A stretch of DNA of 64,000 nucleotides from Lepidurus packardi (Eukaryota > Arthropoda > Branchiopoda > Notostraca > Triopsidae): the NCBI GenBank assembly GCA_023053545.1, contig JAKZAN010000007.1, positions 2,666,001-2,730,000 of the forward strand, read 5' to 3'. The notes under the pieces were generated by a model. That model had not been told where the DNA came from and searched no databases. It was given only the letters and a program-made list of their open reading frames with translations. Position 1 is the stretch's first letter. The number at the start of each line of letters is the position of its first letter. This document shows, in pieces, positions 39,901-52,474 of the stretch. Made by a program: the position numbers and the translations under genes.

Positions 39901-42900
39901 GAAAATGTAAAAGAAAGTAAGAACAAGGAGTGTTTACCTTCTTTCGTTCGTCCCTTCTTCTTGCCCGAGATGGTGGTCTCCTCCTAGAAAAGACAAATAA
40001 AAGGAAACAAACAAGAGTGAAATGAGTTTTGGGCAAATCGATTCCTTTAAGATTCCGGGCAGTCCAAACAAAACTGTAGAAAAGGTTCTTTTTTTGGTTC
40101 CATGCCACACACATCATCACTGAAATGAAGTCTTTTGCAAACTCACGACCCAAAAAACAGACCCCCGCAAAAAACGAGCTACTTCTTAAACGATATTGCA
40201 AACTACTTTTTGTCTTGTTCCACAAACTCCTCGTCAATGGCTTTAAGGCGGGCTATGGTTAAAACAACAGGCCCATGCGTGACATGCTGGCGGCAGTTTC
40301 ATTTACACAGTTGCGTTTTGTTTTTCTACCTGCGACGCCTTCGGGGACGTAAACTCGGCATTGTCGCGGGGACTCGCGCTACCCTCATCAGCGAGGGCCA
40401 ATTCACCCGCAGCAGCGGGGATTGCAACAACGCTGGCCGTGCGATTCGAGGCTGAGGGAGACGATTTGCTGGTAGAGGCGGCGGAAGAGGGCGTAGCCGA
40501 AGAAGTGCAATTGGAGGAGGAAGGTAGTGTTGACGAGGGACGCCGATTGTGGCTCCCTGTCCTCAGCCGATCCTGCACAGATTACACACACAGACTCGGG
40601 CAAATGTAGTATCAGCCTGGCTAAAGCTTTGTTTACAAGTAAGTATAACTGCTGTCAACATCATGTACGAGGTCTTTCCTTCAGTGTTTCTAACGATATG
40701 ATAGTTGTCATGACTTTAATATCACGTCCTAGTGCTGCCATCTATAGGGTGGTCCTGAAAGATCGCAAGACTGTGATGGTGGAGCTAAAACCCGCTACTG
40801 TTCATTTGGAGCTTCACTAGCTCTACAGTAAAGTTAGGTTAACGTAAGGGCAGGTTAAAGGTTAGGTTTAGGAAGCCAACTCATCAATTTCTAACCTAAC
40901 CATTAGGCTTGCTGACGCATAAGGTTTACAGCTAACAATTGCTTCATGTGCTGTCTACTCTCTTTGAAGATTCAATACATCCCTTTTAAGCCGCAAGTAA
41001 CGGTAACACCTGTTTCCACACACGAACCCAAGAGTTCCTCGGCCCCGGCCATTAATCTTACCGCCAGCTCATGATTAGGGAACCCCCGCTTTGGGTGTGT
41101 GGGGGAACACATTTCGTCGGCCTACATAAACGCCAGGGTGTAAACAAGCTCAATACTGGCATTTCCAGCTCTTTTTTAGGCCGATCAAAAAGGGACGGGA
41201 AATTCAAAGATAAATAGATTGAGCTCGTGATTGATTGCTCGTACATCTTGAAGGGTATGAGGGTCTCAAAAAGCGTAGCAGGGTGGGCAATACTAATAAA
41301 TTTAAATCCTTACTTTAAAAAAAAATATTTAGATAACCTTTTTCTTCGACCAAACGCAATGGGAATTCTTCCCAAGAAACCCGAAATGCATCCAGAAGCA
41401 TTACAAACTCTGGTAAAAAATAAAATAAAAAAAGAAAACGATCCGGTTTATATTCCAATAGAAAAGAATTCACTGAATTAGTAACTTCGTTCCCCCTCTT
41501 CTCGATAAGCAAAGGATGTCGTCAGAAAATTCCCAGGGAAACCGGAAACTCCTACTACGGACCGGAACGAACCGTTTAAGTACCAGACATGAATCCGGTG
41601 AGAAAAATACGTTTTTAAAAGTGGATAAACAGGTTGTCAGGCTCGATTGTTGGCTCGAAAAAATGAGCGAGAAGAAAAACGGGCGGTGACGAAAAGCAAA
41701 CAAAGCATCCTCTGACGACAAGTGAGTCATCCGAGCGTTACAGCCTCTCCCATCGAATATATACTTTGCCTACTGTATAGCCTGGTGAAAGTGGCGGTTG
41801 TGTTTTCTCCTCCAGCCACATATGCTGCCAACATAGATACCGCAACACCTTGCTGATTAGTACCACAGGCAGGTATACACTGTATAATTCCGGTTTCCGA
41901 CGTTCGGAGCGTCTTTGAGAAAGAAGTGCCCTCTTCGTCTATAGATTTTCTTCATTCAATAGTTAAGCCAAAGCTGGTGCACACCTTCGTGTCCCATTCT
42001 CTCCCCTCAGACCTTCAAATGTCGTGTGCTGGCAAGTCTTCAAGTTCAAGTCCTCTCAGAATGCTGTGCCTGGGTCCCCAATTTGTGTTTTTACTGTCTC
42101 TGCTCCTAGTACCAGACCTTGTTCACAGTTTTCCCTCCAAATCAACCCCCGTGTTCTCACCCCAGTCACTCCCTCATTCGAAATCGTTCAATCGTTTGAG
42201 CAACCCACCATTTCTGGTACGTACAGCAAAAACTCCTCTTTTTATTCTATCTATCGTGTTTTCTCTCTCGGGTTCATCACTTACTCACGACGCTTCGACA
42301 TGCTCTTGGGAAGTGTTAGAAAAACGTAACTCCAAGTTCTTTGAGATTGTGAAAATTTTCCTAGAAATCTCTTAGAAATCGTGGAATTTGCTAGAAATTT
42401 CTCTGATAGAAGTAAAAGGAGCTGAGGAAAGTGCCAAGCCCCACCGCAACGCGGGAACCGCGAAATGGTTTTGGCCCCGTTAGTTAAGTTTGTAGCTACA
42501 GACCCTTACGGGGAACCTACCCTTATATGATAAGCAGCGATATAGTGAAGAAGACAAGCGATGTGTGTGAGTGCATACGTGCAGGGAAAGTGGCTCATTC
42601 ATAAAATACGTGACTTTCTCCGGTTCGGTTTGGCCTCGTAACCATCCCTAATGATATGCTAAAGAAAATTTCCGTTGGCTACAGTCTGCCACTCTGTCTG
42701 AAGCTCAAGTCGCATAATTTGGAGAAAGAAAAAGAGAAGAAAACCCTCAAGCATCACCTCTCCCAATTTTAGCTAGCTTAAAGAAAGAGGGAGGAAAAGG
42801 CACAAATGCTTGGATCTGACTTCTTCCATATTTTCGAGGTTTGGTTCTTATTCCACACACATGTGCTTCCATCCTCACAGGTAGAAGCGGAGGAAGTTTC

Positions 42901-45900
42901 TGACGATGAATGGCGCACCATGATCCGGGAAGACTTGGATCGGCACCAGATCATCCCTGACGTCATCAGTCAGCCGCCCGAGCAGGTCATCAACATTGAC
43001 TACGCCGGGGACCATGTGTGCGTGCACATGGGCAATCAACTAGCGCCTTCGGACACGAGTTACCGGCCCACTGACTTCAGGTAAACTTTTCTTTTACACG
43101 GTCATGAAAGAAAGAAAACGGGAAGAGACGGAAGAGCAATGAAGTGGGAAAATCCCTTAGAAAATCTTCTGTCCTGGCAAAGATGTTCATCTTTTTCTTT
43201 ATTTTCTTACACTTTTTAAACCTGTACAGTTTCCCCCATAACGATAGCACTGCATTGCACACGCTTATCATGGTCGACCCGGACGCTCCTCAACGTAATA
43301 ATTCACGCTACGCCGAATTCTTGCACTGGCTCGTCGTCAACATGCCCGGTGATGATATCACCAAAGGTAAATCTAATATAAAAAGAGGAGTCCTAGAAGA
43401 AGGGAAAAAATATATCTTTCCGCTTCGTGCCCCAAACCAAGGCTAGAAACAACAAAAGCTACGCCTGACGGTTACTCTCATGGTCGTAAACGTGGATTCG
43501 TTCTAAATTCCAAGTTTCATATTGAGTCATCAACTGAAATTGAGTTGTGGACAAATCAAAATCGTAATTGTAGCAAGCTGGATTGAATACCTGAATCACA
43601 CGCTTAAAATCCTGACTTTTCTTCAAACTTCATTGATGTAACTTTACTTTTCAAATGGATAGTTCATTTTGGAATGTTCACTTTGAAATGTAATTTACTT
43701 TTCTTAGTAGAATTACGATTCAAATTGAATGGAATTTAACCTTGATTTAAGCTAAATCCACCGAGTTCACGGCAAGTGTTCCAGTATGCAAGTGCTAATG
43801 TAGGCTAACCAATCAAGAATAGGTAAGGTGCTTTCTAAAAGCGAGCAAGAGAGACAAGAAAGGGGGGAAAAGAAGCTCCTGAATACTTTAGCACTGCTTT
43901 TAAACTTTCCTAGCAAAGTTTTTTTAATGGTAATACTTTTTCGTTCTTTCTTCACTCTTAAAAGGAGAGACGTTGGCAGAATATTTTGGACCAGCTCCAT
44001 CCCCTAGAGGCGGATCTCACCGCTACGTCTTCATTGTGTACCGGCAACCGGGGCTGATCCCCACTTCCCAATTCCCACGGGCAGGACCATGCGAATGGCA
44101 ATCCCGGACTCGGTTCAGCGCTCGGCAATTCGCGCAAATCCACGACATGGGTCAACCTTATGCTGTCAACTTTTTCAGCTCCGAGTACGAGCCACAAGTA
44201 CCGAGTCTCATTCAGCGTTGTCTAACACCTTCATCCGGCAGTTAACTCTTTCCCTCGACTACTTATTTGGATCTTTAAAGATCTTAGCGGATTTGGATCT
44301 TTTAGATCTTAATGAAGATCATTTCGATCTTGAAGATTTTTCGGGGATTTTTAAGGTCGTTTTGGATCTTTTCAATCCAAACAATCGTTTTGTTAACATG
44401 TTACTGAGCAATGTGTATCGAATACAACCATTTTTCAAAAAAGGAATTCGTCTTTACTCTTCTCTCCGTTTGCCAAAGAGCTTAGGAGTTCGGCTTTCTG
44501 CCGAGTCGAATTGTACAAATACGCAAAGTTTAATACTTGCGGACCTGGATCTCTGAATCGAACCAATAGAGGCTGAGAGCGCAAGAAAAATAGCGGAAAA
44601 TATTGAAGAGCCCTTACTTTTTCGTCAAAGAACTCATTGTCCGGGGGATGCTCATCTTCGGCTAGCAACTCGTCCGTTTCCTTCTGTTCCTCGTCCTCCA
44701 CTAAAGAAAGATGGATGGAAATCAATTAACCAATCAATATATTGTCTCTCTTCCCGAAAACCAATCCACTGGATCGTTCAAATTCACCTTCCTCATGGTT
44801 CCCATTGGCTCTCGAACTGCTCTTCCCATGACCTCCACTATTGCCGCTACCCATTCTATCATTACAAGGACAACATTTTAGTCCAAATTTTCTTTTCTTT
44901 TTATAATTTTTTTATAATTATTTTTCGTTATGTATCCTTTCGTTTCTTACATTCTCTTTCGTTTTTAAGAAAGAAAACAAATTTTAAAAATAACGAAATA
45001 TAATAATTTAAGAACAAAAAAACAATCACCTTGGAATCCAAACCGGAGAATCAGCCGCCGTACCGGAGGCCAGCGACTGCTGCGCCGTGACTGTTGTGGG
45101 TGTCGTCGCGGTGGGTATTTTGAGCGAGTGTCGATTCCTTGTTTGGCGAAGCGCATCGCGGAGCTCTTGGATGGCTACATTTTCTGGTTTCACCCCTCCG
45201 GAGCCCGCATTAATGCCCGTCGTGGTGCCTGTACCGGGCAAACGGCCGCCGAGGTCGACCAGCTGTTGGACAGAGTAGCTATGATGAAGTTGCTCTTGGC
45301 TTGAGTGATTCTGATTGCATTCAGCGGGCGACAGACTCCTGGGAGCAGGCGGCGGCGGCGGTGACCCATTCTCCCTCGAACCTTTTATTTATATAAAATA
45401 TTTGTCGAAAACAAAAAAAGAAAGAGAGAAGAAATAAAGTAAGAATTAATGCACTGTCCGAATTTTTTTGACAAAAAACTCCTAGAACCATTACCCCCAA
45501 ATGTATATGATAGAGCAGTCATTTATTGTTGACCTCCGTAATAAAAAAAAGATGTCCATTTCCTTAAAAAAAATACGAAAGCACTTTTGCGAGGGAACTG
45601 AAATCTGAAATAGGGACAGAACAATGAGTAAAAACTTTTAGTAGTGAGTAACGGCTTTGGGCCATCAAAAAGAAACAATTTTTCCAAGGCCGTCACGTTG
45701 TGATCTTTTCGTTCAGCGCCTTGAGAGAAAATGACTGAGCAATATCAACTCATCATAATCAACTCATCACACGACAAGAGTAAAGTTCTCTTTCAGAGCG
45801 AAGAAAGTCTTCACTCTAAACAGAGCTTTACTTTTATCAGTGTATAGGATCACTACGTTTAGCCCAAAGTTTTATTTTCATCGAAGTTTAGTCCATTTCG

Positions 45901-48900
45901 ATTCCTGGGCTGCTCTCAATATAGATTTGGTTTAGAGTTTGTCTTGTATACTTGCAACATCGAACAAACAAGCGCAACTAAACAAATAAATAAAATAAAC
46001 GCTCATCGTGATACGTGACCAAACTACAGCTCTACAAAGAAAATCCAACGTGAATCATTGGGAAAAGGTGCCCAAAAAATAACAACAAAACGTTATTTCC
46101 TTTTGGTGCTGACACAGAAGCAAGAACGATGGTCACCTGCCGACACAGCAAGCTCTCAAAAAAAAAAAAACGGAAAAAAGAAAAAAAAGTGATAAACATT
46201 AAGGATCACCTGCTGTTCTTCCTCATTTCTATCGATTAGCTCGACTTTTCACCCCTCCCCCCACCACCCCGAACCCCTTGTGTCTCAGCTGCAAAGGGCT
46301 GCTCGTGAGCTAAGGGTTTTTTATTGAACCCCTTTCGGTTCGGTTCAATCACAATAGCCTTGTACAACCCCCCCTCCCCAACCCACCTTGTCCCCCACTT
46401 CCCTTTATTCCGTCGTCGGCTAATGAGTTTCTTGTCTTACGTCCCCATATGGCCATCAGCTTCCTCAGCTCTAGTTCCATAATCAACAACCATTTCCTCC
46501 CTATTTTTTTTATGTTTTTTTTTATTACCACGATGATCAACGCCAAAAAAAAAACAACAGAAATTCGTGCCAATAAAAAGCCAAATTAAAAAAGGGAAGG
46601 TCGTCTACATTCTTGAGTGGAGAAAAATGAATCGGAAGCCAAATAAAAAAGTGTCGAACAAGAAACGTGCTCATTACATTACCAAAAAAGCTGGCGAAGG
46701 AAGAGGAATCGAGACTTACGTAATGATTCCAGGCCGTCCAAATCAGAGTTGTTAGGCTGAGAAGTGTTAGTATAAGAAGGGATGTTTTGACTCCGCAAGA
46801 AATGCTCTACTTGACGCTGATAGTCAGGTTTTGAAGAAGAGGAAGAGACGTGGTAATTGTTGCTGGCGTTCGCTTTTTTGCGCCACCCTCCCACTGGGGG
46901 TTGTTGGGAAGGGGAAACGTAGGCGTCGAAAGGCAGTCGTGAGGGTGTGTGTGCTGCCTGAGGCGAAACGGGAGACCCTAGTGGCCCCGAACAAGAAGCG
47001 GGCGGCGGCGTTGGGTGACTAAAAGCGGGCGAAGGCGAAGATTTGTCGTGCAAGCTGCTTCCGTTCTGCGTTGCTGGTCTACCAGTCATCAGACCGTGGC
47101 GATGAATATGATTGACGGCTAGAGCGCCATTCCGCGGCCCCGACAGTCTGCTGGAACGCTTGTCGCCAAAATCGTTACTAGGACCACCAGCAGGAGCAGT
47201 AGCAGCACTAGCAGAGCCGCCCGGGGTTCCAATTACTACATCTACGTCACTGGTATGACCCGAGGACAATCCGTCTTCCAGTACGGGCATGCTGCCAAAC
47301 CGCCGACTGTCTCGATGAGCCTCCAATTGACTTTCTGCCGCCGGTAAGAGGCCCGGTCGACCTGCCGCCATTCCGCCGTTGTGATTCAGCGTCGGATGAC
47401 GGGATTTAAGGGGCCGGCTTGAAGAACAACGCCGATGCTGAGCAGGGTCAAGGTCGTCGTCCTCCCCACCTTCGTCCTCCCCAACGGCGGATAAACCATC
47501 ACTGGGCGGACTTTCGAGCTCGGAATCACAGTCCGTGGTTTCCGGAGAGAGCGTAAAGTTGCGACTTTGCCCGACCACCAAGCCTACTTCTGTTTCGCCC
47601 AAGTCTTCCGTTGACGCCGTGTCGCGATCGCATTCATTACCCAACTCTGGAGCCGGGGAGGCCAGCAATACCTCGCCTGCCTCGATTGATACCCCGAACC
47701 CTTGGTTCATTCGCGTAGTTTCTTCCAAAACGCCACTTCCAGTGTACTCTTCCTGCTCGTCGTCCTCGGCCAAGCCGTCTCTTTGAGCCAAACGTGAAGC
47801 GACATAGGCGTTCCCAAACTGACGGCGGAGAACGTAATCTAAATCGGAGGGCACCATGAGCTTTTCTTCTAGTACTTGTTCACGGTGAACTTCGGAATCC
47901 TGAGTGCTATTATTCGAGAGACTGCAAAGTTCTGCTAAACTCTGGCGTGTTTGTGAGGGTGCGAAAGTGACGGATCCGTTGATGAGCGCGCTGTCATCCG
48001 GGGTGACACGTCGAGGGAATCCAGGCCGCGGCAAAGAAGTCGATGGTCCATTCTTCTTGCTGTTGTTACTGCTGACACTGCTATTGCTACTGTGGTGGGG
48101 GAGATAAGCGGCGGGACCTTTGCCGTTATCATGCGATAAGGACGACCGGGGCCCATAGCGACGGGGCGATCCGTCGTACTGGGCAATGGGGACTCCGCCA
48201 ATGAGACAAGTGGAAGTCTTATCTTCCGGCTGACAGGGGAGTTCCTGCAAGGTTGCCGGGAAATCGAGTAACAGTAAATCTTCCACGAGACTGGGACCGG
48301 GAGCCGAGGGAGCCAAGCTGTTGCTTTTGGAGCGATGACTAGTCGTCGTCGTAGCAGTAGTAACAGTACTAGGAGTCGTGTGATCCTTTTGAAGGTCAGC
48401 GTATAAATCAGTTAGGTAGCCGCCCATTTGGATGAGTGCCACGTACTCGGATTCCGACAAGGCCGCCGTTTCCTCCTTATGGCTCGGTTGGGGTGAAGGA
48501 GTTGAAGGAACTACTCTGAGCTGGCCACTGGTCAACAGAGTATCTCTCAGCACCGTCGTCGTAGTGGGGGTTTCGTCAGCGACAGGTCGCGTGCTCATTA
48601 GTAGGTTCTCGGCCCCGGACCAGGATAACGGTCGGCCGCCGCCCGTTTGGCTTTTGATGCTGGAATCAGTCAAGGGCGACGCAAACTTGCCGCTACTGCC
48701 GTCGTCTTTATCGTCCAGATCGATAAAGTTGGGCTCCAGACCGCGATTGCCCCACAGCGTGTTGCCGTCCACGTGGAAGCCATAGCGCCCCACGCTCTCC
48801 TCATAGAACACTTCGCCACTGTACCGGTTCCGGGCAGTCACCGAAGAAGACGGCGTCCCTGCAGCGGAGAGTGTCGTCGTACTGGCACACGGTGGATGGA

Positions 48901-49699
48901 CAAGAGCTTGTTGCGTAGTAGAGACACCAGGGGTCCCCACACCCGATGCGTTTACCAAGTGTAGTCCCAAGTTGGAAACGTGTCGCTTCTTGGTGGCGGC
49001 TTTGGCCCGACTCCGCGAAACGACTTCTCGCCCGCCCGCCAACTCAATCCGCGAATCCTGATGCGGTTGAGAGGCGGGCGGATTGGCCATTTGCACAACT
49101 TCCTTGTGAGCCTTATGATGTCGCAAATGCTGTTCCTTGACCAGTTCCACGGTCGCCGGCTCCTCCCGGATGCAATTAGCACTCGTTTTAGGGCCGCTGC
49201 TGCTACTCCCTACATGGTAATCGGGCTCGTCCGGCAGACCTTCGTCAGAATCAGGACTGGGATCGTAACCGGCTTGACTGTCGTAGTACGACGTCATGAT
49301 ATCTAGCGTCTTGGGCCTCGGTCGACGCCGATGCTCGGTATTTTTCAAGAAATCTCGCCGGTACATGATATTTTGGTGGCTGCGGCGCCGACTAGTAGCA
49401 CTGCTGCTCAAATGACTCTGGGGCAAAAGGTTCACGGTAGTATTACCAGCCAATGCACTGGTGCTGCTCGTACGGGACTCGGATTGAGGCAGAGTAGCCA
49501 TATTGGGCACGGATTGGGTTGCTAACATCGATGCCGATGAAATGGATTCCAGCTCTAATGGGGATTTATCGAAGGACTTGACACGGCACTTTGGGAATAA
49601 CCGCTCCAAAGTCTCCGTGTCGCTACCCACCATGCCAGTGATGTCACTAACCACAGTCGCTACTTCGTGCTGGTTCCCGACCGCTGGTCGCTTAGCCAT
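33518..49699 (-). CDS. X11L: X11/Mint (APBA family) adaptor with PTB and two PDZ domains
   Basis: Fourteen coding exons, all phases consistent: 46720-49699, 45030-45381, 44788-44855, 44618-44700, 40330-40572, 39938-39983, 37881-38023, 36127-36213, 35380-35544, 35143-35325, 34875-35087, 34553-34672, 34283-34423, 33518-33589; 1631 residues. The ATG at 49699 follows an in-frame TAA. Residues 1 to about 1257 are a long disordered Ser/Pro/Asp-rich region, larger than in mammalian Mints. The PTB domain (about 1260-1450) shows [60 protein letters not shown] and [14 protein letters not shown]1 has [19 protein letters not shown] and [23 protein letters not shown]2 has [11 protein letters not shown] and [14 protein letters not shown]. 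The tail is TPVYL, against PVYI in mammals. Known roles: binding the APP-family NPxY motif, Munc18 and presynaptic scaffolds; trafficking of APP and synaptic vesicles. A PEBP-like gene lies antisense in the intron 40573-44617, and an extra PTB-like exon at 37055-37453 is described separately. Confidence 0.95.
33885..33913 (+). repeat. Poly(T) run of 29 bases
   Basis: Uninterrupted T tract within the last X11 intron. On the coding (minus) strand it is poly(A), possibly the tail of a retroposed sequence, but no adjoining element is recognisable. Confidence 0.7.
34237..34251 (+). repeat. Partial copy of the inverted-repeat motif found at 38755 and 39471
   Basis: GTATACGGGAGCCTT matches the motif inside both arms of the element at 38712-39583. 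Located in the X11 intron between exons 33589 and 34283. Confidence 0.55.
37055..37453 (-). CDS. Alternative X11 exon encoding a second, diverged PTB N-terminal segment
   Basis: This minus-strand frame lies in the intron between PTB exons 37881-38023 and 36127-36213. From the in-frame ATG at 37453 it gives 133 residues: a stretch with [14 protein letters not shown], a glutamate/glycine-rich block, then [18 protein letters not shown] and [13 protein letters not shown]. The last 44 residues align with the standard exon ([17 protein letters not shown] ... AEEAVSRIK). They end at the equivalent lysine, in the same phase 0, on a GT donor (GTGCGT). Spliced to the exon starting [12 protein letters not shown], the frame continues. 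The frame stays open upstream to about 37630, but I see no convincing acceptor in the phase needed after exon 39938-39983. It may be a first exon of a short isoform (start at 37453), or use a weak phase-0 acceptor near 37483 or 37576. Expression is unknown. Confidence 0.6.
38712..39583. mobile_element. Non-autonomous element with inverted-repeat ends
   Basis: The left end CAAGGGTTCGTAACTCGG (38712 on) matches the reverse complement of the right end (CAAGGGGTTCGCAACCCG, 39583 back). A second, inner pair at 38755-38776 and 39471-39492 agrees at 21 of 22 positions (core TTAAGGCTCCCGTATAC). Inside lie smaller inverted repeats, e.g. GACAAACTAGTGTC/GACACTCGTTTGTC near 39045-39080, and a TTAGG run. 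There is no coding capacity. It sits in the X11 intron before the PTB domain. The family is not recognised. The inner repeats lie 43 and 91 bases from the two ends, so one arm has an insertion or deletion. Confidence 0.6.
38986..39004 (+). repeat. Interstitial TTAGG repeat
   Basis: Three TTAGG units plus TTAG. This is the usual arthropod telomere unit; here it is too short to be more than an interstitial run. Similar short runs (TTAGGTTAGG) occur near 59566. Confidence 0.7.
41758..41763 (+). promoter_or_regulatory. Candidate TATA box of the PEBP gene
   Basis: TATATA in CGAATATATACTTTGCC, about 255 bases upstream of the PEBP start codon. It predicts a start near 41790. Position is reasonable but the motif alone is weak. 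Confidence 0.3.
42019..44245 (+). CDS. Secreted phosphatidylethanolamine-binding protein (PEBP/OV-16-like)
   Basis: Four exons, 42019-42216, 42881-43080, 43230-43366 and 43965-44245, join in frame to 271 residues. The first exon encodes a hydrophobic stretch [18 protein letters not shown] typical of a signal peptide; a second in-frame ATG at 42061 would still include it. The PEBP fold then follows: [20 protein letters not shown], the ligand-site motif [47 protein letters not shown] with GPxPPxGxHRY-like residues, and [10 protein letters not shown]. PEBPs bind phosphate head groups of lipids; secreted arthropod members are also called OV-16-like or A5 antennal proteins. The gene lies within an intron of X11 on the other strand and ends about 370 bases before an X11 exon. 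The first exon is assigned by phase and signal peptide, so it is less certain than the other three. Confidence 0.88.
44269..44370 (+). repeat. GATCTT-rich array in the PEBP 3' region
   Basis: Repeated GGATCTT, AGATCTT and GAAGATC units occur at irregular short spacing just after the PEBP stop codon. Probably part of its 3'UTR; several units are mutually complementary and could fold. Confidence 0.6.
45382..46719 (-). other. X11 intron after the large first exon
   Basis: About 1.3 kb with A-rich and C-rich runs and no frame of interest. Flanked by a phase-1 donor (C|GTAAGT) and the acceptor AAAAG before 45381. Confidence 0.6.
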
Positions 49700-52451
49700 C
49701 CCACATTACTCCATCCTTCAAGCTGAACCCGCTTCCTGTGGAATCCTTTTTCCGCTTCTAGTACGTCGGTCGAAGTACTTTCCGCGTCCCTTTTTATCGA
49801 GAGCTACCGTACAGCTGTCTACACTGGCCGACAGACAAAGCCCTTATTATTTTACAGCTATGGCTACGTCAGCCAGGACCCAAGGATTACTTCCACCTTC
49901 ATTACCTTGACTACTACCAAGATTTCAACTATCGCAATTTGGGAGATTGGACTTTTGTGTCGTTACTCTGGCAATTTCTCTCTCTTTCTTCTTGTCCGGC
50001 CTCTCTCTGTCCCATTTCCCTCTTACACGAAACAGTCACAGTACTCCTCTTCCAGCAAATGACGGCGTTTTCATTAGTCGAGCCCACCGAAAGCTCTCCA
50101 GATTCCAGGACAAGGCAATACAGGCTCCCTTAGCTTCTAATTTTCGACTTCGCCCCATCAGGACGAGTCCAAAACAAGGCTCAAAAGGATACACAAGAAG
50201 CTCTTTCTCTCTCTTTCTCTCAATCAACCTTTTCCTCTCAAAGTTCAAGTGCCAAGTCATTAGCATTCCTAATCCATCTTTCCCCCAACTTTGTGCATAC
50301 ACACTTTCCGGAGCAAATATTCGGAGCTACGCAAGAAAAGGTTTGGAGTCGCCGCAAAAGGAGTACTGCAAGTCTCTCCAAACTTTTTCCCTTTCTTTTA
50401 GACAAATTTTCTCCCGTCCTGAAACTCTGAAACAAGTGAGTCACAGGGGAGTACAGGGATATCCACGACTTCAAAATAAAACAGTCATCGTGCCTACGTC
50501 AAAACATGGAAAATCAATAAGCTACTTTGTACCACGACGAGGTGAACCACCCCAAATGAATTTTAGTGAAAAAAGTTGCTGACCACAATTGAGAGAGGTC
50601 GATGCCCACCAACTTTGTTCTGGAATGCTAAAAAACGTCATAAAAATCAATTAACTTGGAGGCTCTTATAAATGTGGCCCTGCACCGCTTTCGAAATTGG
50701 CCAACAAAGTCAAACTGTTCCCGAAAGTTCTAAATGCATTTACCGACTCGTATAAAAGCGTTGTTAACCATCCCCTTGGATTAAGAACCCAATTTTTCCT
50801 AATAATTCCGTCCACGTCAACTTGGTCCGTGGAGAAAGTATCCAATTTGCTCTGTTATCGTTGGCGGCCCTCCTCCGCCCCCGCTCCCACTTCTCGTAGC
50901 GGGGGGAGGGACATCCTGGCATTTAAAAAGCTTCCGCTGCGTTTCGCGTGCCGTAAAACATAAGAGAAAGTGGTTAATTGGGCAAAAGACTTAAAGGTCC
51001 CGGTTCCGGGTGGCAATGTTTCTCTGCATTGCAGGCGTTCGGCTGGTACTCACAAGCGTACAACTACTGTACTACACAACTTCCCAAGGAACTTCTTTTT
51101 TTCTACGTTGATCTTTGAAAACTCAATCTCGACGCACACATAACTCAACTACCACAACTTTGGGATGACTTTTTTAACGACCATCGCGCCTCCCTAAAAA
51201 CTAAAGCTCCCCAAATTGCAATTCTGTAGCGTACGCCTATACAATATTGTACTCGGACAGCATAAACTATGATTAATCTACCTCTACCGCCGTCTGAATT
51301 AAGAGCTCCCTATCGACAACCCAGTTAAGGTCTGACGTGAACTCGCGTTCTTCCGGACTCACCATACCAATGTCAGAACGACAACTCTTGAAAAATGGTA
51401 TACCGAACAAATGCTGTACCCCTAACCGCGACTCAAACGTTATTCCGGCTTGAATCTTAGTGCGCTCTTTTCTTGCTGAGATATTTTCTTTATTTACTCG
51501 TTCTTTTGCCATGCAGTCCACCGACCACGTCCCCGGACAAGAACGGAATGGGTATTAGAGTAACAGCCTATAAGTCCACTTTTATTATGGTAATTTAAAG
51601 CTACCCCAGTGCCGGAGGGCTAATCTCCCCATCTTAAGTCCTTTAACTGACCCAAACAGGGTATATGGGAAACTTTGATGTCTGGTAAATAGCTTGACTT
51701 GTAAAATAGATGACTCATTGCTGCGTTTCTTAATACAGAACGCGACACTCGGGTGATTTTCAAATTATTTGGAGAGAATCATTCACGTGAAGGTGTCCCG
51801 CATACCTTAAGCTTGGTATAGGTCTAGGCAGGCAGTTTGCATGCTCAATTGGCAAAATTAGGAACAGGATCTCTCGGGAATTAATTTTTTTTAGTCTCTA
51901 TGTGATTTATGCCATAAATTTCTCTTGTCAGTACGAATTGCACCATCAAAGGAATCCTTTCCAGGACAGCCTATTTCACACAAATGCAACTGAAGTTCCC
52001 TTGGTTCCACCCTAACTCTGTGCTTTTTTTGCTAACTTTATTATGAAACTTGAAATGGAAACGACCGCTTCGGTGCACTAGCTACTAATGTAATACACGT
52101 TTCGCTTTCAAAGAGTTACCGGAGTTATGTACCGAATTTAACAAAAAGTTCTTTGAATTTCCCTTGCTAATCCCTATTTGCAGACCATCCTTCCATAGCT
52201 AAATGCCCGTCAGATAGCTAAGATATGAGGAGACCACTTAACGTCCAATTTTTCGGCGTTTAAAATCCAAAACTAACAGCAGTCTTCACCGTCGAGTTAT
52301 TCAGAAGACGACGAGCTTGGACTCAAATACGAGAAAATTCAAACGGTGCAATGGTCTTAATACAGAATTACCTCATTTGCATTCCTCTCTCAATCCCGAG
52401 TCCTTTTTTTAAGCGATAGACGCACTATTCTGGGCTTTCTACTGAAATCCC

Positions 52452-52474
52452 ATCTCAATCTTAAAGATTGAGAT
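52452..52474. repeat. 11-bp near-perfect palindrome
   Basis: ATCTCAATCTT (52452-52462) and AAGATTGAGAT (52464-52474) are exact complements around one base. Confidence 0.8.

Noticed and set aside
44089..44556. 155-codon + frame over the end of PEBP and its 3' region
   Set aside because: It runs in a different frame from the PEBP exon, and its Asp/Leu-rich part is just the GATCTT array translated.
46831..49910. Many long open frames on the + strand opposite the first X11 exon
   Set aside because: They are shadows of the 2980-base X11 exon, which is relatively G/C-rich and low in stop codons. None shows a protein family, and the minus frame joins downstream X11 exons in perfect phase.
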